Assembly: GCF_965363235.1 (NCBI RefSeq)
Contig: NC_134842.1
Coordinates: 2,321,112 to 2,385,111, forward strand
Origin: Mytilus galloprovincialis
Taxonomy: Eukaryota; Mollusca; Bivalvia; Mytilida; Mytilidae
Reading direction: 5' to 3'
DNA length: 64,000 nucleotides
Shown here: piece after piece, positions 11,901 to 26,900 of the stretch
How positions within the stretch are numbered: position 1 is the first letter of the stretch
Layout of the letters: every line of letters starts with the position of its first letter
Made by a program: the position numbers and the translations under genes
The notes under the pieces: model-generated
What the model saw: only the letters and a program-made list of their open reading frames with translations
Databases searched by the model: none
Told to the model about the DNA's origin: nothing

Positions 11901-14900
11901 TCATTAGGGAATTGTGATAAAGTATCTACTGAACTAACTTTTTTCTAGTTAATCCTGTACAACAATGATCACTAAGACGCTTGATAAACCTTTATAGTGA
12001 AGGGATACAGGCCAGCCCCTCTATCTGGTAAATGACGTCACAAAGGCGCTTATAATTGACAAGTTATTTTCCAGTGAAGGATGAAGTCGAAAGTGGTGTA
12101 TTAGAACATTAATTTGGATATTTAATCTTGTCCTTGATACTCAAACTTATTAAATTTGGTTAAAAAAACCCAACTTAAATGATAATTTATCTCAATCTAA
12201 TAAAATTCTTATTCATTTGTCAGAATATTTGCAATTACATATTATTTATGTATTCCATATGGAATTCTCTGAAATGGGTGTTGCGTTTAAAAAACTTCCT
12301 GTTTGCCTATTTTGGAGCTTTAACTTTTCCAAATATGTCTATGAGTAATAAACAATAAATAACCATTTTTCTCTTGTTTCTTGGACCACAAAGGGGTTGT
12401 GCATTATACACCCCAAAAGACGGTAGCTATTTTAACTGGAGATTTTGAAAAGACAAACTTTAGTGATGCACAATTAGAAAATACAATGTATCCCAACAAA
12501 TATTATCAACTGAGTACTTACATGTCAGGTGATATTGAGGTAGTTAATGGCGCCGGACTAGCTGATAATCTCTCCCTTATACTATCTAATGCCTCGGGTT
12601 CTTCATATTTTTTAGATGACTTTCTGCTGGGAGATCTGAAATGATTATTTAGGAATACAATGAAATATACAATGCATCAACTTTTTGTATTTTTTTCATA
12701 CTTTACCATTTTTGTGTTTTTACTATTTATGTGTAGAGGCTTGCCAAAATGTGTAACCATCATGGACAGACTAGAAAACATAATGCCCCTCTACTATCGT
12801 AGGTAGGGCATAATCAAGGATTTAAATGTATTGAAGAGTTCATCCGACAACTAATACATTGTTAAGTCACTGACCACTGTATAATAATAACATTCTTTAT
12901 CCACAACAGTTTACATAAGATAATCTTTGATCATCATAATAAATAATAAGTGATACAGTGTTTTAATAATGTGAATGAAAACTATTAAATATGTTTGACA
13001 ACAATTATAATTATCAACTTTTAATTTATCTTACAAATAAACATCCCTTTTGTCTACTCAAAGATTATTTTGGATAAAAATTTCAGACATATTTTTGTAT
13101 CCCAATATATAAATATATCCCTTAAAACTTTTCATACGACACTTATCATTAATCATCATACCTGGATTTTGTCCTTGAACTTTTCTTTGACTTCTTTGAC
13201 TTCTTTGTTTTAGTTGGTGGATCTAAATCTATTACAGTTGGTGGTGACCTTGACCTTTTACGACTAGGTGATCTTGACTTTTGATATGGACTAGAATGCC
13301 TGGAAGTTTTATATCTACTTGGTGACCTAGATTCTGACCTTAAAAAAAAATCAATAACATTCAAGTTCAACAACATTATTCTGAGACAACAAAGTTACCT
13401 ACCAATCTAAGTTATATAGTAATATACAGTTGTTAATAAAAGTATTATTGCTTTTCTTCTAATGAAATCTTATAAAATACACATCAGCAATGAGAAAAAT
13501 ATAGTAACCAAGGTTGGTGAGAAATATAATTCAAATATTAACAATAAGTGTTCAAACAAATGCTTATCTTTCATTGGTTGAATAAAATTATAGAAATATA
13601 AGATCTGCCAACCTACACTTGAAATTAATCAACACATTGTTATTATACTTCATTCAAACCGTATGGCTTTTAAAAAATCATGTTTTATTGAATTTAATCT
13701 GACATTATGAATATACTGTGGATTTATTTATTTTTATGGGTACAAAGTTTTGTTGAGGAAACTTGCACATATATTAGATATTTGATTTCATGGTTTTCCA
13801 TGAGTCTGCATGTTTAGTAGGTGTCTTTTGTTGATGTGGTTCATAAGTGCTTCTATTTTTTTTTTTTTTATAAAGATTAAACTTTTGGTTTTCCTGTTTG
13901 AATGGTTTTACACTAGTCATTTTTGGGACCCTTTATACATTTTATAGCTTGCTGTTCCATGTGAACCACTGCTCCTTGTTAAACACTGCACCTTGACCTA
14001 TAAAGGTTTTTCTTTTACAAATTGTGACTTGGATGGTGAGTTGTCTCATTAGCACTCATACCACATCTCTTACATTTTTGTCTTATATCTATATATTCAT
14101 ATTAAGCCAATTTGTAATTCTTTAAATATTTCAATTCTTGGTTTCCCTGTACCTGAAAATACACAAAATTGGTATCTAAAAAATAATAATAATAACAGTC
14201 AGTCGGGGTACTACTTGTATAAGTTATTTTTATTTTCTTGAAGAAGTAAAAAAAAAAAAATACACATATAAGTGAATTGATAATGTTTAAATAATCTCCC
14301 TTCAATTTTCTCAAACATTTACTTGTATAAGTAAATTTTTCTTACAATCCTACAAATATTCTCAAGTTTTGAGATGTAAAATCAGGGCTTTTATGATTTT
14401 ACCAAGGTTAGCTCATATTTTTTAATTAGAGTTCAATGTTTCATCTCATTAATTCAACAAAGAAACTGATTGTGCAAAGATCTTAAGTATTTGCTCAATG
14501 CCTTCAACAATTGCCCCTAGGGGGCTTGTAAATGAGCAGTGTTCTGAAGACAAATGGGATTTTCAATGCCCATGAAATTACACTTAAATGTTTAGTAAAG
14601 ACATCTGCAAGGGGCAGATAACTTAAAATTATATTAGAGCAAAGAAATCTTAAGAATTCAATAAAAGAAGATAGGATGACTTTTTTACTTATACAAGTAA
14701 AAAAATCTGAATGTCTAAGGGACATAAGTCAGCCAATATTTTTTTACTTATACAAGTAAATAAAATTCACTTGTATAAGTAGCCTACAAATTTGCTTATA
14801 TAAGTATATTAATATTACTTCTTCAAGTAATTGTACAAGTAGTACCCCTGACTGACAGTATCAAGAGTATAGCTTTGATTGAAGATAAATACCTTTGTAT

Positions 14901-17900
14901 ACTAGGGAAGGCACTAGGTGGTGGTGCTGGAGATTTACGTTTCCTAGGTGACCGTGACCTTGAACGATGTTTTGATCTCTTAGGTGACCTTGATCTTGAC
15001 CTTGAGTATTTAGACTTTTTTGTTCTCTTTGGCTCACTGTCTTCCCTTGGATCCTCTGATGGAGCAGGTGTGTGTGATCTACTACTACTGGGTGTTCCTC
15101 CATCTGTAAAAACAATAATTTCTATGTCAGTTATATTAATATTACATTGTGCTTACAGTAAGTGCATGTACATTTTAATACAGTACATTGAGGTGCCTGT
15201 AATTCAGTGGGTGTCATTTGTTTATGTGTTACATATTTGTTTTTCGTTCATTTTTTGTACTTAAGTAAGGCCATAGTTTTCTCATTTGAATTGTTTTTCA
15301 TTGCCATTTCAGGGCCTTTTATAGCTGATTATGCGGAACAGACTTTTTGTTGAAGGCAGTGACCTATAGTTGTTAATTTCTGTGTCATTTTGGTCTCTTG
15401 TGGAGAGTTGTCTCATTGGAATTCATAACACATCTTCTTTTTATAGCTAAAACTGACAAGACAGGATTGCCAATGAAAGAACTAGCTTGTTCAAGTAATC
15501 TTGTCAGTGGTTGTCTTTGGTTGTATATTTGACTGTATTTCTGTATCCTATAGAGAGTTCAGTGTTCATGGCAGAGCTTTTTTGTCCCTGTTAAATTTAT
15601 CAACATTTCTTCTAGATTCTGCAGGATTCAGAGCTAGACTAATAGTAAAGACTTTTATCTATAGTAATGATTGTAAAATGATCTCTAGATGCCGTTTGTG
15701 TACTGCTGTTGCTTTCATTAACCCCATAATTTCAATCAATTAAACATAAAATATATCTGTAACCACAAAAATTTTCTGTCAATTTTTAATGATTTACAAT
15801 GAAGAAAAATAAATCTTTTTACAATATCAAACTTTAGTTTTAAATATAATATTTTTTGTTTTATAACACAAATGCAAGGTTTGTCATATATTATATAGCT
15901 AATGCAATTATAAACCTGATACCGGAGGTCAGAAAATGGCTAATGATTACACCTCTCTACTCCTGTATTTCTACTCATAGGATTTTAAAGTGGAGAAGTT
16001 TGACCTACTTTTAGTTTCATCAGAAGATTTTGTAGATTTTAACATATTGATAAACATGGCTGCCTTCCTTTTCCTCTCAGCCTGGACCTGTTTCTCTCGA
16101 CTGGCTTTAGATAACTTCTCTCGAGCAGCCATTGCTAATTTATCTTTCAGTTTTTCTTGAGCTGCAAACAAATTTAAATAAGTTGTAAATCAACTAAAAC
16201 ACTAAATTAATTAGCTTCTTATAAAAATTTTTAAAGTTCTGTGGATCCCTTGTAATTGATATTAATTCATTGGATACCAATTTTCGTTAAAAACCATGAA
16301 ATAAATTGTTCAAGGAAATTACTAATTCTACATGCCTTGAATGGAGACATTGGCAGAACCACGAAATTGCAAGTTTTCCTCAATCCACAAAAATTGGTAC
16401 CCATGAAAATAAATGAATCCACAGTACTTTCTCTGAACTCATGCATGTTTTGATCAAAGTCCTTTATAAGAACAAGAGTGCACACGCTGAAATGTCTCGC
16501 CTTCTATACTAATCATTGATATTATGTTGATAGTCCTTAGTATAAAGCTAAGCTTTATAACAACTGTCACATAAACTTAACATTAACCAAGATAACTAAA
16601 CATAGACCAATGAACCTTGAAAATGAGGTCAAGGTCAGATGAACCATGCCAGGCAGACATGTACAGCTAACAATGCTTCTATACAACATATATAGTTGAC
16701 TTATTACTTATAGTTTAAGAAAAATAGACCAAAACACAAAAACTTAACACTGTGCAATGAACCGTGAAAATGAGGTCACGATCAAATAAAACCTGTGCGA
16801 CTGACATAAAGATCATAAAATATTTCCATACACCAAATATAGTTGACCTATGGCATATAGTATTAGATAAAAAGACCAAAACTCAAAAACTTAACTTTGA
16901 CCACTGAACCATGAAAATGAGGTCAAGGTCACATGACATCTGCCCACTAGACATGTACACCTTACAATAGTTCCATACAACAAATATAGTAGACCTATTG
17001 CATATAGTATGAGAAAAACAGACCAAAACACAAAAATTTAACTTTGACCACTGAACCATGAAAATGAGGTCAAGGTCACATGACATCTGCCCGCTAGACA
17101 TGTACACCTTACAATCGTTCCATACAACAAATATAGTAGACCTATTGCATACAGTATGAGAAAAACAGACCAAAACACAAAAATTTAACTTTGACCACTG
17201 AACCACGAAAATGAGGTCAAGGTCACATGACATCTGCCCGCTAGACATGTACACCTTACAATCGTTCCATACAACAAATATAGTAGACCTATTGCATATA
17301 GTATGAGAAAAACAGACCAAAACACAAAAATTTAACTATAACCACTGAACCATGAAAATTAGGTCAAGGTCAGATGACACCTGCCAGTTGGACATGTACA
17401 CCTTACAGTCCTTCCATACACTGAATATACTAGCCCTATTGCTTATAGTATCTGAGATAGGGACTTGACCACCAAAACTTAACCTTGTTCACTGATCCAT
17501 GAAATGAGGTCGAGGTCAAGTGAAAACTGTCTGACAGACATGTGAACCTTGCAAGGTACGCACATATCAAATATAGTTATCCTATTACTTATAATAAGAG
17601 AGAATTCAACATTACAAAAAAATTGAACTTTTTTTTCAAGTGGTCACTGAACCATGAAAATGAGGTCAAGGACATTGGACATGTGACTGACGGAAACTTC
17701 GTAACATGAGGCATCTATATACAAAGTATGAAGCATCCAGGTCTTCCACCTTCTAAAATATAAAGCTTTTAAGAAGTTAGCTAACGCCGCCGCCGTAGCC
17801 GCCGTAGCCGCCGCCGGATCACTATCCCTATGTCGAGCTTTCTGCAACAAAAGTTGCAGGCTCGACAAAAATCATTAAGAAAAATTGCAAGATACAAGTT

Positions 17901-20900
17901 TATAAATATAATATTGAGGTTATCAAAAGGGACATTTTAGACAAAGAAGTAAAGAAAGGAAAGAGAAAATTTGTAATTCAGAACAATGTATTAAAAAGGA
18001 GGGTGTTAGAATACTATTTTGCTCTCTAAATTCTGTCCTATTTCATTGTATTTAATTTAGATGTGTGGATAGGTAACTCTCAACACTAAATCCTAGAGAA
18101 TATTTTTAATGCATAAGAATAACAAAATTTGGTTAACTTTTATCATCAGTAGCACATTGTGTGGCGACATCCTTCTAGAATCAGATCTACCCATAATTAA
18201 CAAGTTCCTGAAGTTATATCTCACATTGGCTTACATACTATTATATATAGAAATTAAAAGCATGGTATACATGCCAATGAAAGAACTCGCCATCCAAAAC
18301 ACAAGGTGTAAAAAGTAAACAGTCATTTTTGAGGTCCTTTGTAGCTTGCTGTTCAGTGCAAGCCAAGGCTCTGTATTGAATACCATACTTTGATCTAGGC
18401 CTTTAATGGTTTACTTTTACAAATTGTGACTTAGATGTAGAGTTGTCTCATTGGCCCTCGTACCATGTATAGGTCAATATCTCACATTAGTCTTACCTAG
18501 TTTTTTCTCTGACCTCTCTGATTGCCTCTCGTCTGACGATATTCTACTGGACGACTCCCAATCAACAGGTGTTGAAGTTCCAGACAAATCAGATCTAATA
18601 CTTCTATCTCTCGTACTTTCAGAATCTAAAATCAGAAAAATAAATGTATGCTTCATTTAAGCAACTATTTTTTTAAGATTAAGTGTTATAATAGCAGGTT
18701 ATAGAAAGCAGGTTTAAACAAGAGTTCTATACAAAATAATAACCCATCTTATGCTAGCTAGTAAAGTTCTCTTCCATCATTTATACTAAAGATGAATGAA
18801 GTCTTCTGTCACATTATATCCTTAATATTGAAATGGACAGATGGATGGATGGATGGAGTAGAGGGTTACTAGACCTGCTTTCATCTTTGGAAACACAGGT
18901 AATAACAAAATGAATAGAAACCATGGTGAATATGCAAAACTTTAATTTTTTCTAACAAAGAAAATAAACTGAGAAAATAAAGTGCTCAAAAGTGAGCCAA
19001 AAAGGGGTTTAACACGTAAAAAAAAGTAGTTTTTATCACAACCACAAGAAAACTTCAACAAAATATAGAATCCAAAAAGACAACTTGTTTGGTCTCATAC
19101 CTTCATCTCCACTACTGTCATGGTCAAACACTTTCTTCTCTGATGAGACAACACCGTCCTGATCTTTGGTTTTATTCTTTATAGAGAAACTAAGTTTGGC
19201 TGGTTTGTCTTTCTCAAGTTTTTCTCGTTCTTTCAATACTTCCTGGAAATATACGAAAAACAAAATTACAAAACAATTTCCCACAATTCCATATCCTTAA
19301 AGTGTGGTTAAATTCAAAACTTTAACATCAAGGTCAAAGCTTTTGTAAACTAGCCTGTTAACTATATAGCTAAGTCTTGTATTTCTTAGCTAAGCCTAGT
19401 AAAATATTGTTTTAAGAACAAGATTGAAACCCTAAGCTTGTAACGATTGAATTCTGTTTATTTCATATAAGGATTTAAATTTCTACAAGTAGAATCAGTT
19501 TTGATAAAACTAGATTACTGTAGATCTTTCATTTCATATATACCAGTTTTCATGGATTGAGGAACAATTGTTTTATTGGCAGATAATTGTTTTATTGGCA
19601 GATAATTGTTTTATTGGCTTTGCCAGGCCTGCATGGAAGGCTACAACAAATGTTTACTTTGTTGAACATTAAAATTCTGGGTTCACAATAAATAAAAATT
19701 CCACAGTAGTTACATGAGATTTTTCATTTCCTTTTAATTTCTGATAATTAAATCAGTGATCTTGTGGTTGTATGCTCACCTCCAGTGCTAAAGGTTTTTG
19801 TGTGTTTCGACTCCTTGGATCAATACATTAAAATATGTTTTATTAAATTTTATCCTCATTTAAATACAAATGTTCAGGTGGGTATATTCATGTGCCCAAC
19901 AATGGTTTCATTACTTACCTCAATAAATATTTTCTTTTTCGAGTTGTAATATCTGAAGTATGAATGCCATGGTTGTAGAAATTCAAAGCGTGGATCATTT
20001 TTACTTCTGACTACAATCTCAAATTCTACCCCATTCTTGGCGACATACATGGCCATCCTATCAATGATTGGTTGGATGTCAGGCGGAGGTGGTATAACTT
20101 TAGGCTCTAACGATGGACCCATCATCACAGGGGCATGCTGAACACTAGAAAAAAACATTCAAAAATACTTTCATACAGATACTATTATGTAAATAAACTC
20201 ATAGATACCAGGATTAAATTATTGTTTGCCAGACAGTTATTTCGTCTACAAGAGACATCAGTGACATTCACAATTTTTTTTTATTTCTAAAGGCCAAAAA
20301 ATGTATGAAGTTGGAAACACTGAGGAAGGAAAATGATTTATTGATCCTAAAATTAGCATTTTTTTAACATGACAAATTAATACACCAATAGAATACACGA
20401 AATACAGTTGGATTTCAATTATCTTTTTCTATGTACCAACTTTTAATTTGTCAGTTTACCTATTCTTGTAAAATCCAACGAAAAGATGAACCTATAAACT
20501 GAATCTACAGCAACTAAGTAACAACATTTACAATATGTTTTAAAATACAGCTTTTAAAGGTAGACTATGTCTTTATGCCATAACAGATCAGCTTTTAAAG
20601 GTAGACTATGTCTTTATGCCATAACAGATCAGCTTTTAAAGGTACACTATGTCTTTATGCCATAACAGATCAGCTTTTAAAGGTACACTTTGTCTTTATG
20701 CCATAACAGATCAGCTTTTAAAGGTAGACTATGTCTTTATGCCATAACAGATCAGCATTTAAAGGTAGACTATGTCTTTATGCCAGTAGACTATGTCTTT
20801 ATGCCATAACAGATCAGCTTTTAAAGGTAGACTTTGTCTTTATGCCATAACAGATCAGCCTTTAAAGGTACACTATGCCTTTATGCCATAACAGATCAGC

Positions 20901-23900
20901 CTTTAAAGGTACACTATGTCTTTATGCCATAACAGATCAGCCTTTAAAGGTACACTATGTCTTTATGCCATAACAGATCAGCCTTTAAAGGTACACTATG
21001 TCTTTATGCCATAACAGATCAGCTTTTAAAGGTAGACTATGTCTTTATGCCATAACAGATCAGCTTTTAAAGGTAGACCATGTCTTTATGCCATAACAGA
21101 TCAGCCTTTAAAGGTACACTATGTCTTTATGCCATAACAGATCAGCCTTTAATGGTACACTATGTCTTTATGCCATAACAGATCAGCTTTTAAAGGTAGA
21201 CTATGTCTTTATGCCATAACAGATCAGCCTTTAAAGGTACACTATGTCTTTATGCCATAACAGATCAGCCTTTAAAGGTACACTATGTCTTTATGCCATA
21301 ACAGATCAGCCTTTAAAGGTACACTATGTTTTTATGCCATAACAGATCAGCTTTTAAAGGTACACTATGTTATATGCCATAACAGATCAGCTTTTAAAGG
21401 TACACTATGTCTTTATGACAGAACAGATCAGCTTTTAAAGGTACACTATGTCTTTATGACAGAACAGATCAGCTTTTAAAGGTACACTATGTCTTTATGC
21501 TATAACAGATCAGCTTTTAATGTAGACTATGTCTTTATGCCATAACAGATCAGCTTTTAAAGGTAGACTATGTCTTTATGCCATAAGAGATCAGCTTTTA
21601 TAGGTAGACCATGTCTTTATGCCATAACAGATCAGCTTTTAAAGGTAGACTATGTCTTTATGACAGAACAGATCAGCTTTTAAAGGTACACTATGTCTTT
21701 ATGACAGAACAGATCAGCTTTTAAAGGTACACTACGTCTTTATGCCATAACAGATCAGCTTTTAAAGGTACACTATGTCTTTATGCCATAACAGATCAGC
21801 TTTTAAAGGTAGACTATGTCTTTATGCCATAATAGATCAGCTTTTAAAGGTAGACTATGTCTTTATGCCATAACAGATCAGCTTTTAAAGGTAGACTATG
21901 TCTTTATGCCATAACAGATCAGCTTTTAAAGGTAGACTATGTTTTTATGCCATAACAGATCAGCTTTTAAAGGTAGACTATGTCTTTATGCCATAACAGA
22001 TCAGCCTTTAAAGGTAGACTAGGTACACTATGTCTTTATGCCATAACAGATCAGCCTTTAAAGGTAGACTAGGTACACTATGTCTTTATGCCATAACAGA
22101 TCAGCTTTTAAAGGTAGACTATGTCTTTATTCCATAACAGATCAGCCTTTAAAGGTACACTATGTCTTTATGCCATAACAGATCAGCTTTTAAAGGTAGA
22201 CTATGTCTTTATGCCATAACAGATCAGCTTTTAAAGGTTCACTATGTCTTTATGACATAACAGATCAGCTTTTAAAGGTAGACTATGTAGATCAGCCTTT
22301 AAAGGTACACTATGTCTTTATGCCATAACAGATCAGCTTTTAAAGGTACACTATGTCTTTATGACATAACAGATCAGCTTTTAAAGGTACACTTTGTCTT
22401 TATGCCATAACAGATCAGCTTTTAAAGGTAGACTATGTCTTTATGACATAACAGATCAGCCTTTAAAGGTACACTATGTCTTTATGCCATAACAGATCAG
22501 CTTTTAAAGGTACACTATGTCTTTATGCCATAACAGATCAGCATTTAAAGGTACACTATGTATTTATGCCATAACAGATCAGCTTTTAAAGGTAGACTAT
22601 GTCTTTATGACAGAACAGATCAGCTTTTAAAGGTACACTATGTCTTTATGACAGAACAGATCAGCTTTTAAAGGTACACTATGTCTTTATGCCATAACAG
22701 ATCAGCTTTTAAAGGTACACTATGTCTTTATGCCATAACAAATCAGCTTTTAAGGTAGACTATTTATGCCATAACAGATCAGCTTTTAAAGGTAGACTAT
22801 GTCTTTATGCCATAACAGATCAGCTTTTAAAGGTAGACTATGTCTTTATGCCATAACAGATCAGCCTTTAAAGGTACACTATGTCTGTATGCCATAACAG
22901 ATCAGCTTTTAAAGGTAGACTATGTCTTTATGCCATAACAGATCAGCTTTTAAAGGTAGACCATGTCTTTATGCCATAACAGATCAGCCTTTAAAGGTAC
23001 ACTAGGTCTTTATGCCATAACAGATCAGCTTTTAAAGGTAGACTATGTCTTTATGCCATAACAGATCAGCTTTTAAAGGTACACTATGTCTTTATGCCAT
23101 AACAGATCAGCTTTTAAAGGTTGACTATGTCTTTATGACATAACAGATCAGCTTTTAAAGGTACACTATGTCTTTATGCCATAACAGATCAGCTTTTAAA
23201 GGTAGACTATGTCTTTATGCCATAACAGATCAGCTTTTAAAGGTAGACTATGTTTTTATGCCATAACAGATCAGCTTTTAAAGGTAGACTATGTCTTTAT
23301 GCCATAACAGATCAGCCTTTAAAGGTAGACTAGGTACACTATGTCTTTATGCCATAACAGATCAGCCTTTAAAGGTAGACTAGGTACACTATGTCTTTAT
23401 GCCATAACAGATCAGCTTTTAAAGGTAGACTATGTCTTTATTCCATAACAGATCAGCCTTTAAAGGTACACTATGTCTTTATGCCATAACAGATCAGCTT
23501 TTAAAGGTAGACTATGTCTTTATGCCATAACAGATCAGCTTTTAAAGGTTCACTATGTCTTTATGACATAACAGATCAGCTTTTAAAGGTAGACTATGTA
23601 GATCAGCCTTTAAAGGTACACTATGTCTTTATGCCATAACAGATCAGCTTTTAAAGGTACACTATGTCTTTATGACATAACAGATCAGCTTTTAAAGGTA
23701 CACTTTGTCTTTATGCCATAACAGATCAGCTTTTAAAGGTAGACTATGTCTTTATGACATAACAGATCAGCCTTTAAAGGTACACTATGTCTTTATGCCA
23801 TAACAGATCAGCTTTTAAAGGTACACTATGTCTTTATGCCATAACAGATCAGCATTTAAAGGTACACTATGTATTTATGCCATAACAGATCAGCTTTTAA

Positions 23901-26900
23901 AGGTAGACTATGTCTTTATGACAGAACAGATCAGCTTTTAAAGGTACACTATGTCTTTATGACAGAACAGATCAGCTTTTAAAGGTACACTATGTCTTTA
24001 TGCCATAACAGATCAGCTTTTAAAGGTACACTATGTCTTTATGCCATAACAAATCAGCTTTTAAGGTAGACTATTTATGCCATAACAGATCAGCTTTTAA
24101 AGGTAGACTATGTCTTTATGCCATAACAGATCAGCTTTTAAAGGTAGACTATGTCTTTATGCCATAACAGATCAGCCTTTAAAGGTACACTATGTCTGTA
24201 TGCCATAACAGATCAGCTTTTAAAGGTAGACTATGTCTTTATGCCATAACAGATCAGCTTTTAAAGGTAGACCATGTCTTTATGCCATAACAGATCAGCC
24301 TTTAAAGGTACACTAGGTCTTTATGCCATAACAGATCAGCTTTTAAAGGTAGACTATGTCTTTATGCCATAACAGATCAGCTTTTAAAGGTACACTATGT
24401 CTTTATGCCATAACAGATCAGCTTTTAAAGGTTGACTATGTCTTTATGACATAACAGATCAGCTTTTAAAGGTACACTATGTCTTTATGCCATAACAGAT
24501 CAGCTTTTAAAGGTACACTATGTCTTTATGCCATAACAGATCAGCTTTTAAAGGTTGACTATGTCTTTATGACATAACAGATCAGCTTTTAAAGGTACAC
24601 TATGTCTTTATGCCATAACAGATCAGCTTTTAAAGGTACACTATGTCTTTATGTCATAACAGATCAGCCTTCATGGTAGTACTAATACTTTGTACAAGTT
24701 TAGTCTGCAATTAATTTCATATATGTTGTGTTGTTTGGTTATTGTCTCCATTAAGTGAAAAAATATATATAATAACCAGCAACTCAGATCTTAAAACAAC
24801 TAATGACCAGTAACTCAGATCTTAAAACAACTAATGACCAGAACTTTTTTTTCTTCAAATAATGTTGTTTATTGGTTGTTTATAAAAACTTGTTCATTAG
24901 ACAAACCTTGGTGGCTTTTCCTCTTCTTGTTCCTCGTCCATGACTTGTTGTTGTAGATGTGGTGGTATCAATGGTCCCTCTAACTCTGTACCTGGGGGTG
25001 GAGGCTGGTTAGATGATGGTAAGGTGACAGGCTCCAGTCCCGGGGGTGGGGGTACACCAGGGTGCATGTGATGGTAGTCTGTGGTCTGATGTATGAACGT
25101 GTTACCTGACTCCGGGGGAGGAGTGTTGCTCGTAGGCTGTGGAGAGTAACTTCTTCCTGAGTATTGGTCCTGATTAGGTGTTGGTGAACTACTGAAATGA
25201 AAATACAAATCAATTAATTCTAATTAATCTAAACATATTTTGTTCAATAACTTGATGCATCAAAATATTTTAAGTACATATCTTAAGATATATTATTATA
25301 CATGTTATACAGTAGCAGAACTGATAGACTTTGTGCTTCATCACCATGAACAAACAGGTAAGTTTCAATAATATTAATACATTATTATTAATAAATTTGG
25401 TATGATTGAAACAGGAAAACAGTTTTTAACTACAAGATAGATTAAACTACTGTAGAGCCTATCACAAAAGATTTACAACACAAGTAATGGTTTACCATAC
25501 GGTGTATCATGTATAGATACAGCTGACTCAGTACTAACCTGTTTCTTTCTGAGTCAGGAGTAGATTTTTTCAGATGTTTGAGCAGTTTACCATACGGTGT
25601 ATCATGTATGGATACAGCAGGCATCTTGACAGCAGGTGCTAAGTTAGGCTTGGCTGTGTGTGTCTGCACTAAACTGGGATGTAAATATCCATGCTGACTA
25701 TGTGGAGCATCATCATCTGAAATAAAAAGTTTATCATGTAACATTTATAATCAATACAGTTCAAAGTCAATTAAAAATAACTCAATTATTCACACTGAAT
25801 GCTGTTTTTAGTGGATAATTCATGCAGTTATTTATCTCTGTTTATTTAAAAAAAAACACATGGCAAGGTCACAAAGTTAAGTAATCGCCCCTCATATTTA
25901 TGATTTCATTTCACATGTTTATGAAAATATCTAATAATAATTTAGTACCAACTTTCTGATGTAAAAACATATTAATATCATTCCTAACGTAAAAAGCAGT
26001 GTAACATTCAGTGACACTGGCAAATTAAACATGTAAAATGCATATTCAGGAAATGAACACAATAATTGTGTCAGATATGACTATAAACCCTGATTTGTAC
26101 TAGACCGATACGCTTAACTGTATTTTCAACATGCTACCTCACAAGGTAACAGACTGCAGGACGACATGTTACCATATTCAGATACATTATACTGACTCCA
26201 AACAAACCAGTCTTCTTTGTTCTTTTACAGAAGAAGAAAATACAAATCTGTCCTGGATTTTTATCAGAATATGAAAAAATACATAGAATTGGTGAATGGT
26301 TTTTTATTCTATTGGGGTATTTTGGCCCAATAGAATAAACATTTGGCATTGCTGTAACAGACCATACTAACCTCTGTTATCATCATCATCCTCTTTAATC
26401 TCTTTAGGTTTATATTTCCCAGATTTAATCATGTTGACCATATGTTTATAATACTGATTTAACATTGTTATAACTGACCCTACTAACCTCTGTTATCATC
26501 ATCATCCTCTTTAATCTCTTTAGGTTTATATTTCCCAGATTTAATCATGTTGACCATATGTTTATAATACTGATTTAACATTGTTATAACAGACCCTACT
26601 AACCTCTGTTATCATCATCATCCTCTTTAATCTCTTTAGGTTTATATTTCCCAGATTTAATCATGTTGACCATATGTTTATAATACTGATTTAACATTGT
26701 TATAACTGACCCTACTAACCTCTGTTATCATCATCATCCTCTTTAATCTCTTTAGGTTTATATTTCCCAGATTTAATCATGTTGACCATATGTTTATAAT
26801 ACTGATTTAACATTGTTATAACAGACCCTACTAACCTCTGTTATCATCATCATCCTCTTTAATCTCTTTAGGTTTATATTTCCCAGATTTAATCATGTTG

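Noticed and set aside
16883-17320. 145-residue minus-strand repeat protein
   Set aside because: It is the translation of an interspersed element's 147-bp tandem unit (49 codons), with no start context and no independent support.
16900-17341. 147-bp period as a nucleosome-phasing signal
   Set aside because: The number equals the nucleosome core length, but one short array in a mobile element is weak evidence and the other arrays have unrelated periods.
20549-24670. CRISPR-like array of regular repeats
   Set aside because: The repeats are head-to-tail with no unique spacers and lie in a eukaryotic intron. This is a satellite.
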